Source: Trueperella abortisuis | GTDB lineage: Bacteria > Actinomycetota > Actinomycetes > Actinomycetales > Actinomycetaceae | Direction of reading: 5' to 3' | Assembly: GCF_030811095.1 (NCBI RefSeq) | Contig: NZ_JAUSQL010000001.1 | Coordinates: 1,922,001 to 1,986,000 of the forward strand | DNA: 64,000 nucleotides | The notes under the pieces: generated by a model | Told to the model about the DNA's origin: nothing | The model's database searches: none | The model's input: the letters and a program-made list of their open reading frames with translations, nothing else | Position numbers and translations under genes: made by a program | In this document: positions 35,128-42,855 of the stretch, piece by piece | Numbering within the stretch: position 1 is the first letter of the stretch | Layout: each line of letters opens with the position of its first letter

Positions 35128-38100
35128 TGCAGTTTCGCCACTTGACGTTTAGCGCGATCGGCCCATTCCCGGGCACGCACACCATCAACTTCGACCAGCT
35201 GGCCGCCTCCGGGCTCTTCCTCTTCGACGGGCCCACGGGTGCGGGCAAGTCCTCCATTATCGACGCGATCGTGTTTGCCCTCTACGGGGACGTGGCGGGC
35301 AGTGATTCGGATCGTTCACGCATGCGGTCGAGCTATGCCCCGGCCAGCCAGGGCTCCGTGGTCGACCTCGTGTTCACCATCGCCTCGGGCACCTACCGGG
35401 TACAGCGCGCGCCGGCCTACCTGAAGAAGAAGGTGCGCGGGGAGGGCACAACCCCGGTGGCAGCCACCGCCCACCTGTGGCGCCTGTCCGAGTCCGTCGT
35501 CGAGCTACGTCAGTGGGAGCAGGGGGAGATTCTCGCCTCGAAAGTCTCCCAGGTAGATCGTGAACTCAAGCTCCTCCTTGGCCTGACCCGCGAACAGTTC
35601 GTCCAGACTGTCGTCCTGCCCCAGGGGCAGTTCGCCCAGTTTCTGAAGATGAAGTCCACCGAGCGCGCCGCACTGCTCGAAACCCTCTTCAACACGAGCA
35701 ACTACAAGCGCTTCGCCAACGCTTTGGAGGATGGCGCGAAGGAGGCGCGCGGCAGGGTCAAGGCGGCATGCGATAACGCCACGCGTGCCCTGCACGCCTG
35801 GCTCGACATCGACGGCGTCTCCGATCAGTTCCCCCACCTGGCCGAGCTCGTCCTCGATCCGGGTGACCCCTCACCGCTGGAAGCGATCGCGGCCGCCGAC
35901 GCGACCCTCGCCGCTGCACGGGATGAAGCCACGGCTCACACGGCGACGCAGAGCGCCAAGGCTACCCAGGCTTCGCAGGCCCTCCTCCGGGCGGAGAACC
36001 TCGCCGCCGCCATCGCCGACCGTGAGCGGCTTCTGAAGGCACGCGCCGTCCTCGAAGAGCAGGCGCCACGCATCGAGGCGGCGCGGGCGAAGATAGCCGC
36101 CCACGAATCGGTGGCGCTAGCGATCGATCGGCTCCGCCGGACAGCCGCGGCGCGCGAGGCGCTCGCGGAGCTCGCGCTTCCAGCGGCGCCTGCCGCCGTG
36201 CAGGAGGGCTATTCCTCACTGGAGGCGGCCATCGCCACCCAGGAAGGGGTGGCCGAGGCCGCCGAGCGGATGATCGACTCTTGCGATCAGGAGCTTGCCG
36301 GCGTCGACACCTCGCTCGGCGCGCTCGCGGAGCTCGCGACGCTGGAGGCTGGCCTGCCACACCGGCGAGCCCAGCTTGAGGACTACGCGACCGAGGCGGC
36401 GGCCCTGCGTGCCAAGATCGCCGATCTCGAAACCCAGCTCGCCGCGTACCCGGGCAAGGCCACCGATCTGGACTCCGCCCTGCAGGCGGCACACGCACTC
36501 GCTGCCAGCACTCCGGTCATCCGGGAGAAGCTCGCCTCCCAGCAGGCTGCACAGGTCACTGCGCAAAGGTTGGCTGACGAGGAGGCGAAGCTCGTCCAAG
36601 CGCGGGCCGCGCTCGCGAAGGCCTTCGACGCCCACCGCGCTCAACGCGACAAGCTCCGGACCACCACCGATGCTTGGCGGCGATCGATGGCCTCGAATCT
36701 CGCCGCCACCCTCCGCGACGCCCAGCCGTGCCCCGTGTGCGGATCCGTCGAACACCCCGCGCCGGCGAAGCCCACCGCCGATTCTGCCACCCTCGACCAG
36801 GTCCAAGAGGAAGAGGCCGCTCTTGCGCCACTTGCCGCGCAGCTGGAGGAGGCCAACCAGACGGTGACGGCGCTCGACGCCTCAGCTTCGGCATTGCGCT
36901 CCCAGCTCGGCGGCGCCACCCCCGAATCGATCGACGCCGCAATAAGCGCGCTTAACGCCGATCTGGCCAAGGCGACGGCGGCCGGGGAGAACGCGGCGAG
37001 GATAGAGCTCGAGCGCAGCGAACTCGACGGGGCTCAGGCGGCAGATCGTCGGGCCCTCGGTCAAGCCCGGGAGGATCAGCGCGCCCTCGCCGAACGCATC
37101 GCCGGCACGGACGCGGCGCTGGAGGCCGACTGCGCGCGCGTCGCGGATGGGCGTGGGGACTTTCCCAGCGTCACCGAACGCCAGGCCGCACTCGCCGCCG
37201 AGCGGGCAAGCCTCACGGAACTTCGTTCGGCTTCCTCTGCGGCCGCCTCCGCGGCTCGCTCCCTTGACGACTCCGCGGCGGCCGCCGCCGAGGCCCTCGC
37301 GGCGGCGCGGGTCACCGAGGCGGAGGCTCTCGCCGCCTGCCTCCCCGACGCGGAGTTCGCGGCGTTGAAGAAGGAGGTCGCCGACCACGCGGCCGAGGCG
37401 GCGAGTATCGATGCTCAGCTGGCAAGCGAGCGCCTACAGGTGGAGGGCTCGGTGGATCTCGACTCGGCCCGCGCCGAAGACGCGTCCGCACGTGAGGCCC
37501 TCTCCCAGGCCAACCGCACCGAGGCGATCGCGGCGCAGCGGGCGACGGCCTCGAGCACTCACCTTGCCCGATTGCGCTCCGCGCAGCAGGCGTGGAAGAA
37601 GATCAGTGACGACGCCGGGCCTGCGGTCCGGCTGGCTGATCTGGCGAACGCCGGGCAGATGTCCCTTAGTCGCTTGCGGCTCACGGTGTGGGTGCTGCTG
37701 CGCCGGTTTGAGCAGATCGTCGACCGAGCCAACGAGCATCTGAGCCGTTTCTCCTTCGGCCGCTACGAGCTGCGTCGTGCCGACGAGGGGCGCGGCGAGC
37801 TCAAGTCAGGACTGGGCCTGGAGGTGATCCACCATGACTCCGGGCCGAACGGCGACACCGTCCGCTCTCCCGCCACGCTCTCCGGCGGCGAGACCTTCTA
37901 CACCTCGCTCGCCCTCGCCCTCGCGTTGTCGGAGGTGGTCCAGGCCGAAAACGGCGGGATCCGCATTGACACCCTCATCATCGACGAGGGCTTCGGCAGC
38001 CTGTCCAGCGACTACCTGCAGACCGTCATGGATACGCTCGGCCAGCTGCGCTCCGCCGGGCGCACGGTCGGCGTGGTCTCCCATGTCGAGGAGTTGAAGG

Positions 38101-38171
38101 CGATGATCCCAGATCGCGTCACGGTCCGGCCACTCGAAAGCGGTGGGTCCACGCTCAGCGTGTCCGCCTAG
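35127..38171 (+). CDS. sbcC: Exonuclease SbcCD subunit C (Rad50-type SMC ATPase)
   Basis: ATPase subunit of SbcCD, 1014 residues. Walker A GPTGAGKS is at residues 35-42. Two long Ala/Glu-rich coiled coils flank a zinc hook with C535-P-V-C538. The signature LSGGETF starts at 918 and Walker B LIIDEGFGSLS is near 950, with a D-loop/H-loop after it. Start ATG at 35127, not the longer frame from 35106, because it overlaps the sbcD stop. It ends in a CTAG shared with the convergent DUF6912-like gene. Confidence 0.95.
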   Translation: MQFRHLTFSAIGPFPGTHTINFDQLAASGLFLFDGPTGAGKSSIIDAIVFALYGDVAGSDSDRSRMRSSYAPASQGSVVDLVFTIASGTYRVQRAPAYLKKKVRGEGTTPVAATAHLWRLSESVVELRQWEQGEILASKVSQVDRELKLLLGLTREQFVQTVVLPQGQFAQFLKMKSTERAALLETLFNTSNYKRFANALEDGAKEARGRVKAACDNATRALHAWLDIDGVSDQFPHLAELVLDPGDPSPLEAIAAADATLAAARDEATAHTATQSAKATQASQALLRAENLAAAIADRERLLKARAVLEEQAPRIEAARAKIAAHESVALAIDRLRRTAAAREALAELALPAAPAAVQEGYSSLEAAIATQEGVAEAAERMIDSCDQELAGVDTSLGALAELATLEAGLPHRRAQLEDYATEAAALRAKIADLETQLAAYPGKATDLDSALQAAHALAASTPVIREKLASQQAAQVTAQRLADEEAKLVQARAALAKAFDAHRAQRDKLRTTTDAWRRSMASNLAATLRDAQPCPVCGSVEHPAPAKPTADSATLDQVQEEEAALAPLAAQLEEANQTVTALDASASALRSQLGGATPESIDAAISALNADLAKATAAGENAARIELERSELDGAQAADRRALGQAREDQRALAERIAGTDAALEADCARVADGRGDFPSVTERQAALAAERASLTELRSASSAAASAARSLDDSAAAAAEALAAARVTEAEALAACLPDAEFAALKKEVADHAAEAASIDAQLASERLQVEGSVDLDSARAEDASAREALSQANRTEAIAAQRATASSTHLARLRSAQQAWKKISDDAGPAVRLADLANAGQMSLSRLRLTVWVLLRRFEQIVDRANEHLSRFSFGRYELRRADEGRGELKSGLGLEVIHHDSGPNGDTVRSPATLSGGETFYTSLALALALSEVVQAENGGIRIDTLIIDEGFGSLSSDYLQTVMDTLGQLRSAGRTVGVVSHVEELKAMIPDRVTVRPLESGGSTLSVSA

Positions 38172-38635
38172 GCGCCCAGCTCGGCGGCCAGATCGGCCCG
38201 TTCGACGACGTCGTACCACAGAAGGTCGATATCGCCGGTGGCGGCGAAGGCCGCCTCGTCACCGGATAGCGCCCGCGAGACGAGGTCCTCGTAGCCCGGC
38301 TCGTCTACCAGGATCGTCTCCACGTCCTGCCAATCCACGGAGGTGATCAGTCGGCGAGCTGTGGGTAGCTCCGCCGCGGGTTCGGCTGCGGACTGCAGCG
38401 CGGGCTCGAGGGAGCGGTCTGGCACCTCTGCCACGCACACCATGCGGCGGCGCGTCCTGCCCGTGGAGAGTAGCCGGAGCGAGTCGTCGGCTGCGGCCAG
38501 GGTGGCGATCATCTCCCATCCTTCAGCGTCCTCGTAAGGTACCGCCCGCTTGAGTTCAGGTGTGACGGCGTGGACGAGGCGAGGCTCGACGGCTGAGACG
38601 AGGTCCCCGGGCGTGAGCGGAATGTAGATGCGCAT
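38168..38635 (-). CDS. DUF6912-like conserved actinobacterial protein
   Basis: 155-residue soluble protein beginning MRIYIPLTPGDL, a pattern I associate with the actinobacterial DUF6912 family; function unknown. It is acidic, with no membrane segment. The ATG at 38635 is chosen because a TAGGAT box lies exactly six bases before it, implying a leaderless mRNA; a GTG two codons earlier is the alternative. Its stop overlaps that of sbcC by four bases (CTAG). Confidence 0.7.
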   Translation of the reverse strand: MRIYIPLTPGDLVSAVEPRLVHAVTPELKRAVPYEDAEGWEMIATLAAADDSLRLLSTGRTRRRMVCVAEVPDRSLEPALQSAAEPAAELPTARRLITSVDWQDVETILVDEPGYEDLVSRALSGDEAAFAATGDIDLLWYDVVERADLAAELGA

Positions 38636-38641
38636 AAGCAC

Positions 38642-38647
38642 ATCCTA
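38642..38647 (-). promoter_or_regulatory. -10 box for leaderless DUF6912-like gene
   Basis: TAGGAT on the minus strand, exactly six bases, then ATG. This decides the start over the upstream GTG. Confidence 0.55.
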
Positions 38648-38700
38648 GACCGCGGCAGACATGTGGCGTACTCCGGCGGCGCCGCCGGCAGACTCCGACT

Positions 38701-38740
38701 CTGCGGCGCGGGTGGCGCGTGCCCTGCGGCGCGGGTGGCG
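38701..38740. repeat. Tandem 17-base direct repeat
   Basis: CTGCGGCGCGGGTGGCG occurs at 38701-38717 and again at 38724-38740, a 23-base period. It lies in the 190-base non-coding gap between the DUF6912-like and CpaE-like genes (38648-38837). Apart from this and the promoter I see nothing in that gap. Confidence 0.6.
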
Positions 38741-38837
38741 GGCACTGGTCCCCGGCGCCATCGCACCGCATCTGGGCGCGTGCGCCGAGCGCCCCGCGGG
38801 CGCGATCCCTGCCCGACGCCTGCTCCGCAATCGGACC

Positions 38838-39968
38838 TTAGGAACGCGCGGCGTGCCCGGAGACCGAGCCTATCGCCTCCCACAGCGCCCGGACGTCCCT
38901 GGAATAGCCCGAGCGCGGGTAGGCACTGACCGCGTCGCGCGCCCGCAGCTCGCAGCGCTCAAGGCGCCGCCGGTCGGCTCGCACGAAGTGAACCGGCATC
39001 TGCGCCTCCCCGATGAGGGCGGCTACCTTGGTCTTGCCGTCCATGCCAAGTCCGTGTTCGGAGAGGAGGACCACCCCGTGGTGTTCGCCGATCCGTTCCG
39101 TGCCCAGGGCGTCAAGGTGCTCAAGGAAGCGCCGCAACCCCACCGGCGTTCCCGCACCCACGTGTACGATCACGTCCGCGGCCTCGACAGCGGAACGGGT
39201 CATCGCGTGGCGATCCTCGCGGGAGGGGCGGGCCTCCATCCCGCCCGACACGTCCACGATCACCGCCTCAGCATGTGCCGCCAGCGGCTCCCACATGCGT
39301 TCGGCCACCACCCGCGGCAGCTCCCGCCAGCGTTCACCCGTGTTGAGGCCGGCGAGCAGCCTGCCGGGCCTGCCAGCCCCGCGCCCCGGCAGATCCACGA
39401 GCACCGAGTCAATGAGCTCCGCCGGATCCTGGCCCCGCTCGATGTGACGGGCGAGGGCGACGATCGCGGAGGTCTCCTCCAGCCCGTAAAGCTGGGACAA
39501 GCAGGGACGGTGGGTATCGGCGTCGACCACCAAGACATCGGGCGCAACCGCGGCGAGATCCCGCACGAGCGCCGAACGCCCGACGCTCCCGCCCGGCCCC
39601 CATACGGCGATGATCCGGCCGCGACGGATCGGCACCACAACGGGCTCAGCGGGCGTGGCTCCCCGCACGAAGTCCACCATCTCCGCCTCCGCGACGGGTA
39701 CGGCGCCCAGCGCGTGGATCTCCGTGACCGGCCGGAAGGAGGGCACCACGCCCACGCGCGCCCCGCACGCCGCGAGCCGGCTCACCACCGACAGGTCGAG
39801 CGCGGGGTCGTCGCCAAGGAGCACGATCTTCCCGAGATTAGCCTCCACGCCGGCGATCACCTCGGCCACGTCGGCGCAGCGCCGGGCGATACGCCCCTCC
39901 TCGCCGAAGGCCGCCAGGCCGCGCACCACCTGCTCTTCGAGTGGCGCCGGCAGACACAGAAGGATCAT
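38838..39968 (-). CDS. CpaE/MinD-like ATPase with atypical Walker A
   Basis: 376-residue protein: an N-terminal receiver-like part (residues 1-110), then a SIMIBI-class ATPase domain. Walker A is WGPGGSVGRSA (123-133), with R131 where Lys is usual, followed by VVDADTHRP (Walker A' Asp) and VIVDVSGG (Walker B). The GxxGxxGR variant is, from memory, common in actinobacterial CpaE-like proteins next to SAF proteins. In Tad loci CpaE/TadZ localises pilus assembly, but no cpaF, tadB/C or pilin gene is here. The ATG at 39968 overlaps the SAF gene stop; the longer frame is not homologous. Confidence 0.8.
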   Translation of the reverse strand: MILLCLPAPLEEQVVRGLAAFGEEGRIARRCADVAEVIAGVEANLGKIVLLGDDPALDLSVVSRLAACGARVGVVPSFRPVTEIHALGAVPVAEAEMVDFVRGATPAEPVVVPIRRGRIIAVWGPGGSVGRSALVRDLAAVAPDVLVVDADTHRPCLSQLYGLEETSAIVALARHIERGQDPAELIDSVLVDLPGRGAGRPGRLLAGLNTGERWRELPRVVAERMWEPLAAHAEAVIVDVSGGMEARPSREDRHAMTRSAVEAADVIVHVGAGTPVGLRRFLEHLDALGTERIGEHHGVVLLSEHGLGMDGKTKVAALIGEAQMPVHFVRADRRRLERCELRARDAVSAYPRSGYSRDVRALWEAIGSVSGHAARS

Positions 39969-40549
39969 CAGCCGGCCTTCCCCACGATGGCGAGCCCGTC
40001 CTGGGTTCCGAGCACCTCGAGGATCCCCGGCACGTCGGCCGGTTCCACGCGGATCTGCGCGGTGGCCTGCGCGCCCACGCCGCCTGCCTCCACGGACACG
40101 AGGACCGCGCCCTGCGCGATCAGCCGGGCTCCCGGCGCCGTGTTGATGGTCGCGTTCTGGACGCGCCACACGTCCACCTGCGAACCCACCGCCACGCTCG
40201 AGGCGGGCGCGACGATGAGCGGGATGGTCACGTCGAGCAGGCCCCCTGGCTCGCCGATCGCAGAGGACGGGAGGAGGTCACCTGCCTCGATGCCGTGCGC
40301 CGCCACCGCGCCATCCGGAATCTGGCCGCTGCGCACGTAGTCCTTCCCCACCCGCTCGGGCAGCTCGGCCACCACGAACTGGCTTTCGCTCAGTACGCTG
40401 CCCTCTGCGATCGGTGCGCTCGCGCGCAGGAGCGGAACGGAGGACTCCCCGCCGAGCAGGATCGAACCGGCGACGCCGCCACCTGCGATGAGAATCACTC
40501 CGATGGCCAGACGGGGGTCTTTCCACGGTACGTGTGTCAATATCGTCAT
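39968..40549 (-). CDS. SAF-domain (CpaB-like) membrane protein
   Basis: 193 residues: one N-terminal membrane helix (about 14-33) then an SAF domain (about 38-105, LLRASAPIAEGSVLSES) and a beta-rich extracytoplasmic C-terminus. CpaB/RcpC-like SAF proteins act in pilus or envelope assembly; whether this one does is unknown since pilus genes are absent. It is first in a two-gene operon with the CpaE-like ATPase (one-base overlap) and divergent from the BldC-like regulator. A weaker CACGGT-N6-ATG arrangement suggests a leaderless start. Confidence 0.78.
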   Translation of the reverse strand: MTILTHVPWKDPRLAIGVILIAGGGVAGSILLGGESSVPLLRASAPIAEGSVLSESQFVVAELPERVGKDYVRSGQIPDGAVAAHGIEAGDLLPSSAIGEPGGLLDVTIPLIVAPASSVAVGSQVDVWRVQNATINTAPGARLIAQGAVLVSVEAGGVGAQATAQIRVEPADVPGILEVLGTQDGLAIVGKAG

Positions 40550-40592
40550 AGCTCAACCGTGGCACATTTCGCGTAAGCTGAAATCCGTTTTC

Positions 40593-40612
40593 CACAGGGC
40601 AAAGTGCCTGTG
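40593..40612. promoter_or_regulatory. Palindrome in the SAF/BldC-like divergent promoter
   Basis: CACAGG (40593-40598) and CCTGTG (40607-40612) are perfect six-base arms with an eight-base centre, in the middle of the 107-base divergent gap. On either side ANNNT-type -10 candidates sit six bases before each start codon: CACGGT (40561-40556, minus) and GACACT (40645-40650, plus). Confidence 0.4.
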
Positions 40613-40656
40613 TAAAGTGCATGTGTCAAACATACGAAGGGTGGGACACTCAAGCC

Positions 40657-40866
40657 ATGTCGAGGTTTCTAACAATCGCTGATGTCGCCGAGTACTTGAA
40701 CGTCTCGGCCGGGCAGGTGCGCACGCTCATCAAGAACGGCGAGCTTCCTGCCATCCAGGTTGGTGGTCGTGGGCAGTGGCGCATCGATGAGAAGGTGCTC
40801 GCCGCCTATGTCGAGCGTGCCTATGAGATCACGCGCCAGAAGATCACCTCAGAGCAGGAAATCTAA
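40657..40866 (+). CDS. BldC-like/excisionase-type HTH regulator
   Basis: 69-residue DNA-binding protein made almost entirely of a MerR/HTH_17-type winged helix: FLTIADVAEYLNVS, QVRTLIKNGELPAIQVGGRGQWRI. Size and sequence resemble BldC of actinobacteria, a global regulator that binds DNA cooperatively; function here is inferred. The ATG at 40657 is preferred over 40621 since the fold begins there. Not an excisionase of a mobile element: there is no integrase nearby. Its stop overlaps the convergent gene by four bases. Confidence 0.85.
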   Translation: MSRFLTIADVAEYLNVSAGQVRTLIKNGELPAIQVGGRGQWRIDEKVLAAYVERAYEITRQKITSEQEI

Positions 40867-41444
40867 ACAGCGCGATTCACCCTCGCCTGGCTGACTACGG
40901 CTATCGCATCGATCGGAATGACGATCTGCGATAGCCGTTCACTTTGCCCGAAATCGTAGTGCGCCTGCCACGGTTGTGCGTACGAACCATAACGGCCCTC
41001 GCTCTCGCTTTCGATCAGTAGGTGGTCACGCCCGACGCCGACCACCGTTCCCGCCACATCCACGTCGGCACCGCGGAGGGAAACGTAGGAGGCCTGAAGC
41101 TGACGCAGGAGTGAGCCCACGCTGACGGGCAGCCCTCCGCCCGGCGATTGCACCCACGACACGCGGGTCAGGCTTGCCACCTCGCGGGTGAGCACGACGT
41201 GCTCGCGGGCGGAATCCGCCAGCAGAAACCACCCGCGCCCGACCGTCTCCACAGTTCCAGAAAGGGGCGGCAGGCCGCGAAGTCCAACCTCGACGTTGAC
41301 GCCGACGGCGCCGCGGAGGCGATCCTCGACCGTCAGCGTGGCGCGCTCGGCGTCCGCGAGATCGGCAGCTTCGGCCTCGAGCTTCTCCCGCTCACCCTGT
41401 TCGACTTCCGAGGCGATCGTTTCGGCAAGAATCATCCAGTCCAT
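40863..41444 (-). CDS. Conserved hypothetical actinobacterial protein
   Basis: 193 residues, no family recognised. An N-terminal helical part (residues 1-45, acidic, possible coiled coil) is followed by two small beta-barrel-like repeats with alternating Val/Gly: GTVETVGRGWFLLADS and GTVVGVGRDHLLIESE look like internal duplicates. No signal peptide or membrane segment is present. The ATG is placed by TAGTCT exactly six bases upstream (leaderless). Convergent with the BldC-like gene and divergent from the LysM gene. Confidence 0.65.
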   Translation of the reverse strand: MDWMILAETIASEVEQGEREKLEAEAADLADAERATLTVEDRLRGAVGVNVEVGLRGLPPLSGTVETVGRGWFLLADSAREHVVLTREVASLTRVSWVQSPGGGLPVSVGSLLRQLQASYVSLRGADVDVAGTVVGVGRDHLLIESESEGRYGSYAQPWQAHYDFGQSERLSQIVIPIDAIAVVSQARVNRAV

Positions 41445-41450
41445 GCCCGC

Positions 41451-41456
41451 AGACTA
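41451..41456 (-). promoter_or_regulatory. -10 box for leaderless hypothetical gene
   Basis: TAGTCT on the minus strand, exactly six bases, then ATG at 41444. The rest of the 275-base gap to 41719 has a GGGTATACCC palindrome near 41630 and two CATCAAAC copies near 41685 but no confident promoter for the LysM gene. Confidence 0.55.
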
Positions 41457-41719
41457 CCGCCCACCCCCGCAGGCCCGCTCCCTTATTGCGCACTTCGCGG
41501 CCCGCACTCACTCATGCGCCATGTCGGGCTCCTGCCAGCTGGGTCGTCGTTAGGGACGTCGGGTGTGGGCCGGCTGATTCCGAGCCAAACTGCGCCCTCA
41601 GCTGGGACGATCCGGATTGAGCCCGATTTACCGGGTATACCCACTCGCGTTAAGCGCCAAATAACACCAAACTCACTCATACGACATCAAACGCCATCAA
41701 ACAGCAGATTGGAGTCGAC

Positions 41720-42301
41720 ATGGACCCCCTCACTGGTGCTCCCCAGCAAGACCTCGAGTCCCTGCTCGTCACCGTGGCCGCAATCGCGATCACCGCCGTC
41801 GCCCTCTGGTACCTCCTCGCGGCGCTCGCACTCCTTCGCGCCTCCCGCTCGGGAAGCCGCACCCTGCGCATGCGGGTCGCGCGTTGGGGCCCGCCCATCC
41901 TGAGAGGCATCGCGGCCGCCGGCCTGGCCAGTAGCTTCATCGCCCCCGCATCGGCCGACACGGACTTCAGCTGGGGCGCGCCCCTGCCATCCCCGAGCAC
42001 GATCTACGAACCGCCCCCGGCAGAGCCAACGCCCGCCGCACCCGCACGTGACACCCCGCCAGCCGCGCCCGCGGCCACAACAGTAACCACGCTTCATGAT
42101 ACAGGCCAGGCCGGCCTCATGCCTCGCACCCACACGGTTGTTGCCGGCGATTGCCTCTGGTCCATCGCCCGCGCCTACTACGCACCCACGGACGACTCCG
42201 AGATGGCCGACCTCGTCCTCGACCTCTACCTCGCCAACAAGGGGGTCATCGGTAATGACCCGAACCTCATCCACCCCGGCCAAACCATCACACTTCCCTA
42301 A
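41720..42301 (+). CDS. LysM-domain membrane protein
   Basis: 193 residues. Two N-terminal hydrophobic segments (about 15-40 and 58-78, the second ending in APASAD, a possible signal cleavage) are followed by a Pro/Ala-rich linker (80-125) and one C-terminal LysM domain (HTVVAGDCLWSIARAYY to HPGQTITLP). LysM binds peptidoglycan, so the protein is probably envelope-associated. GGAG lies five bases before the ATG. It is nine bases upstream of the Rv3235-like gene. Confidence 0.85.
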   Translation: MDPLTGAPQQDLESLLVTVAAIAITAVALWYLLAALALLRASRSGSRTLRMRVARWGPPILRGIAAAGLASSFIAPASADTDFSWGAPLPSPSTIYEPPPAEPTPAAPARDTPPAAPAATTVTTLHDTGQAGLMPRTHTVVAGDCLWSIARAYYAPTDDSEMADLVLDLYLANKGVIGNDPNLIHPGQTITLP

Positions 42302-42310
42302 GGACACCCC

Positions 42311-42844
42311 ATGAGCCAAGCAGTACTGGACAGCAAGGTCCGCGTCACCGTTCCCCCGCCGCCACCGCGTCAGATCCCGAAAAGCTACCCGGACCGGTCC
42401 GCTCAGTCCCTTCCGGCCCCTGCACGGGGCGGGGAATTTGACCGGGCTGCCTTCGCCTCACCGCGAATCGACAGGCCGATGTATAACGGCGAAGCCGAGC
42501 AGTCGGCCGAGGCCCCGGCATCGCCGGATCGCTTCGCTGCGCGCGTGGTCGGGCAATCCATCGAGGTCCTTATGGGGCACCGCCCCGCCCGCCAGCTCCA
42601 AACCTGGATGCACCCCGACGTCTACGAGGCGCTCATCCGCCGGGCAGGACTCGGCCAACGCGTCCTGGGCCGGGCCGAAAAGTGCATGCCGCCGCGCATC
42701 AAGCGCGTGCGGGTGTGCGAGCCACGCAAGGGCGTGGCCGAGGTCTCCCTTGTCGTCTTCGACGGAAAGAGAACTCGGGCGGCCGCCGCCCGCCTCGAGG
42801 TCCGCCGCGGCCGCTGGCACGTGACGGCGCTCGAGATCATCTAG
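42311..42844 (+). CDS. Rv3235-like family protein
   Basis: 177 residues: a disordered Pro-rich N-terminus (1-70) and a conserved C-terminal part (75-177) with the pattern LMGHRPARQLQTWMHPDVYEAL and a final VRRGRWHVTALEII. This matches the Rv3235 family conserved near secA in actinobacteria; its role is unknown. It is soluble, with no signal peptide. Convergent with secA, 11 bases apart. Confidence 0.85.
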   Translation: MSQAVLDSKVRVTVPPPPPRQIPKSYPDRSAQSLPAPARGGEFDRAAFASPRIDRPMYNGEAEQSAEAPASPDRFAARVVGQSIEVLMGHRPARQLQTWMHPDVYEALIRRAGLGQRVLGRAEKCMPPRIKRVRVCEPRKGVAEVSLVVFDGKRTRAAAARLEVRRGRWHVTALEII

Positions 42845-42855
42845 GCCGCAAGCAA

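Noticed and set aside
38661..40340. Open frame of 559 codons on the plus strand
   Set aside because: It is antisense to the CpaE-like and SAF genes, which have recognisable domains and coupled starts. High GC makes long spurious frames common; the translation is rich in Arg/His/Pro without any motif.
40657..40866. Small HTH protein as a phage or ICE excisionase
   Set aside because: No integrase, attachment repeats or phage genes nearby; surroundings are conserved chromosomal genes, so BldC-like is the better reading.
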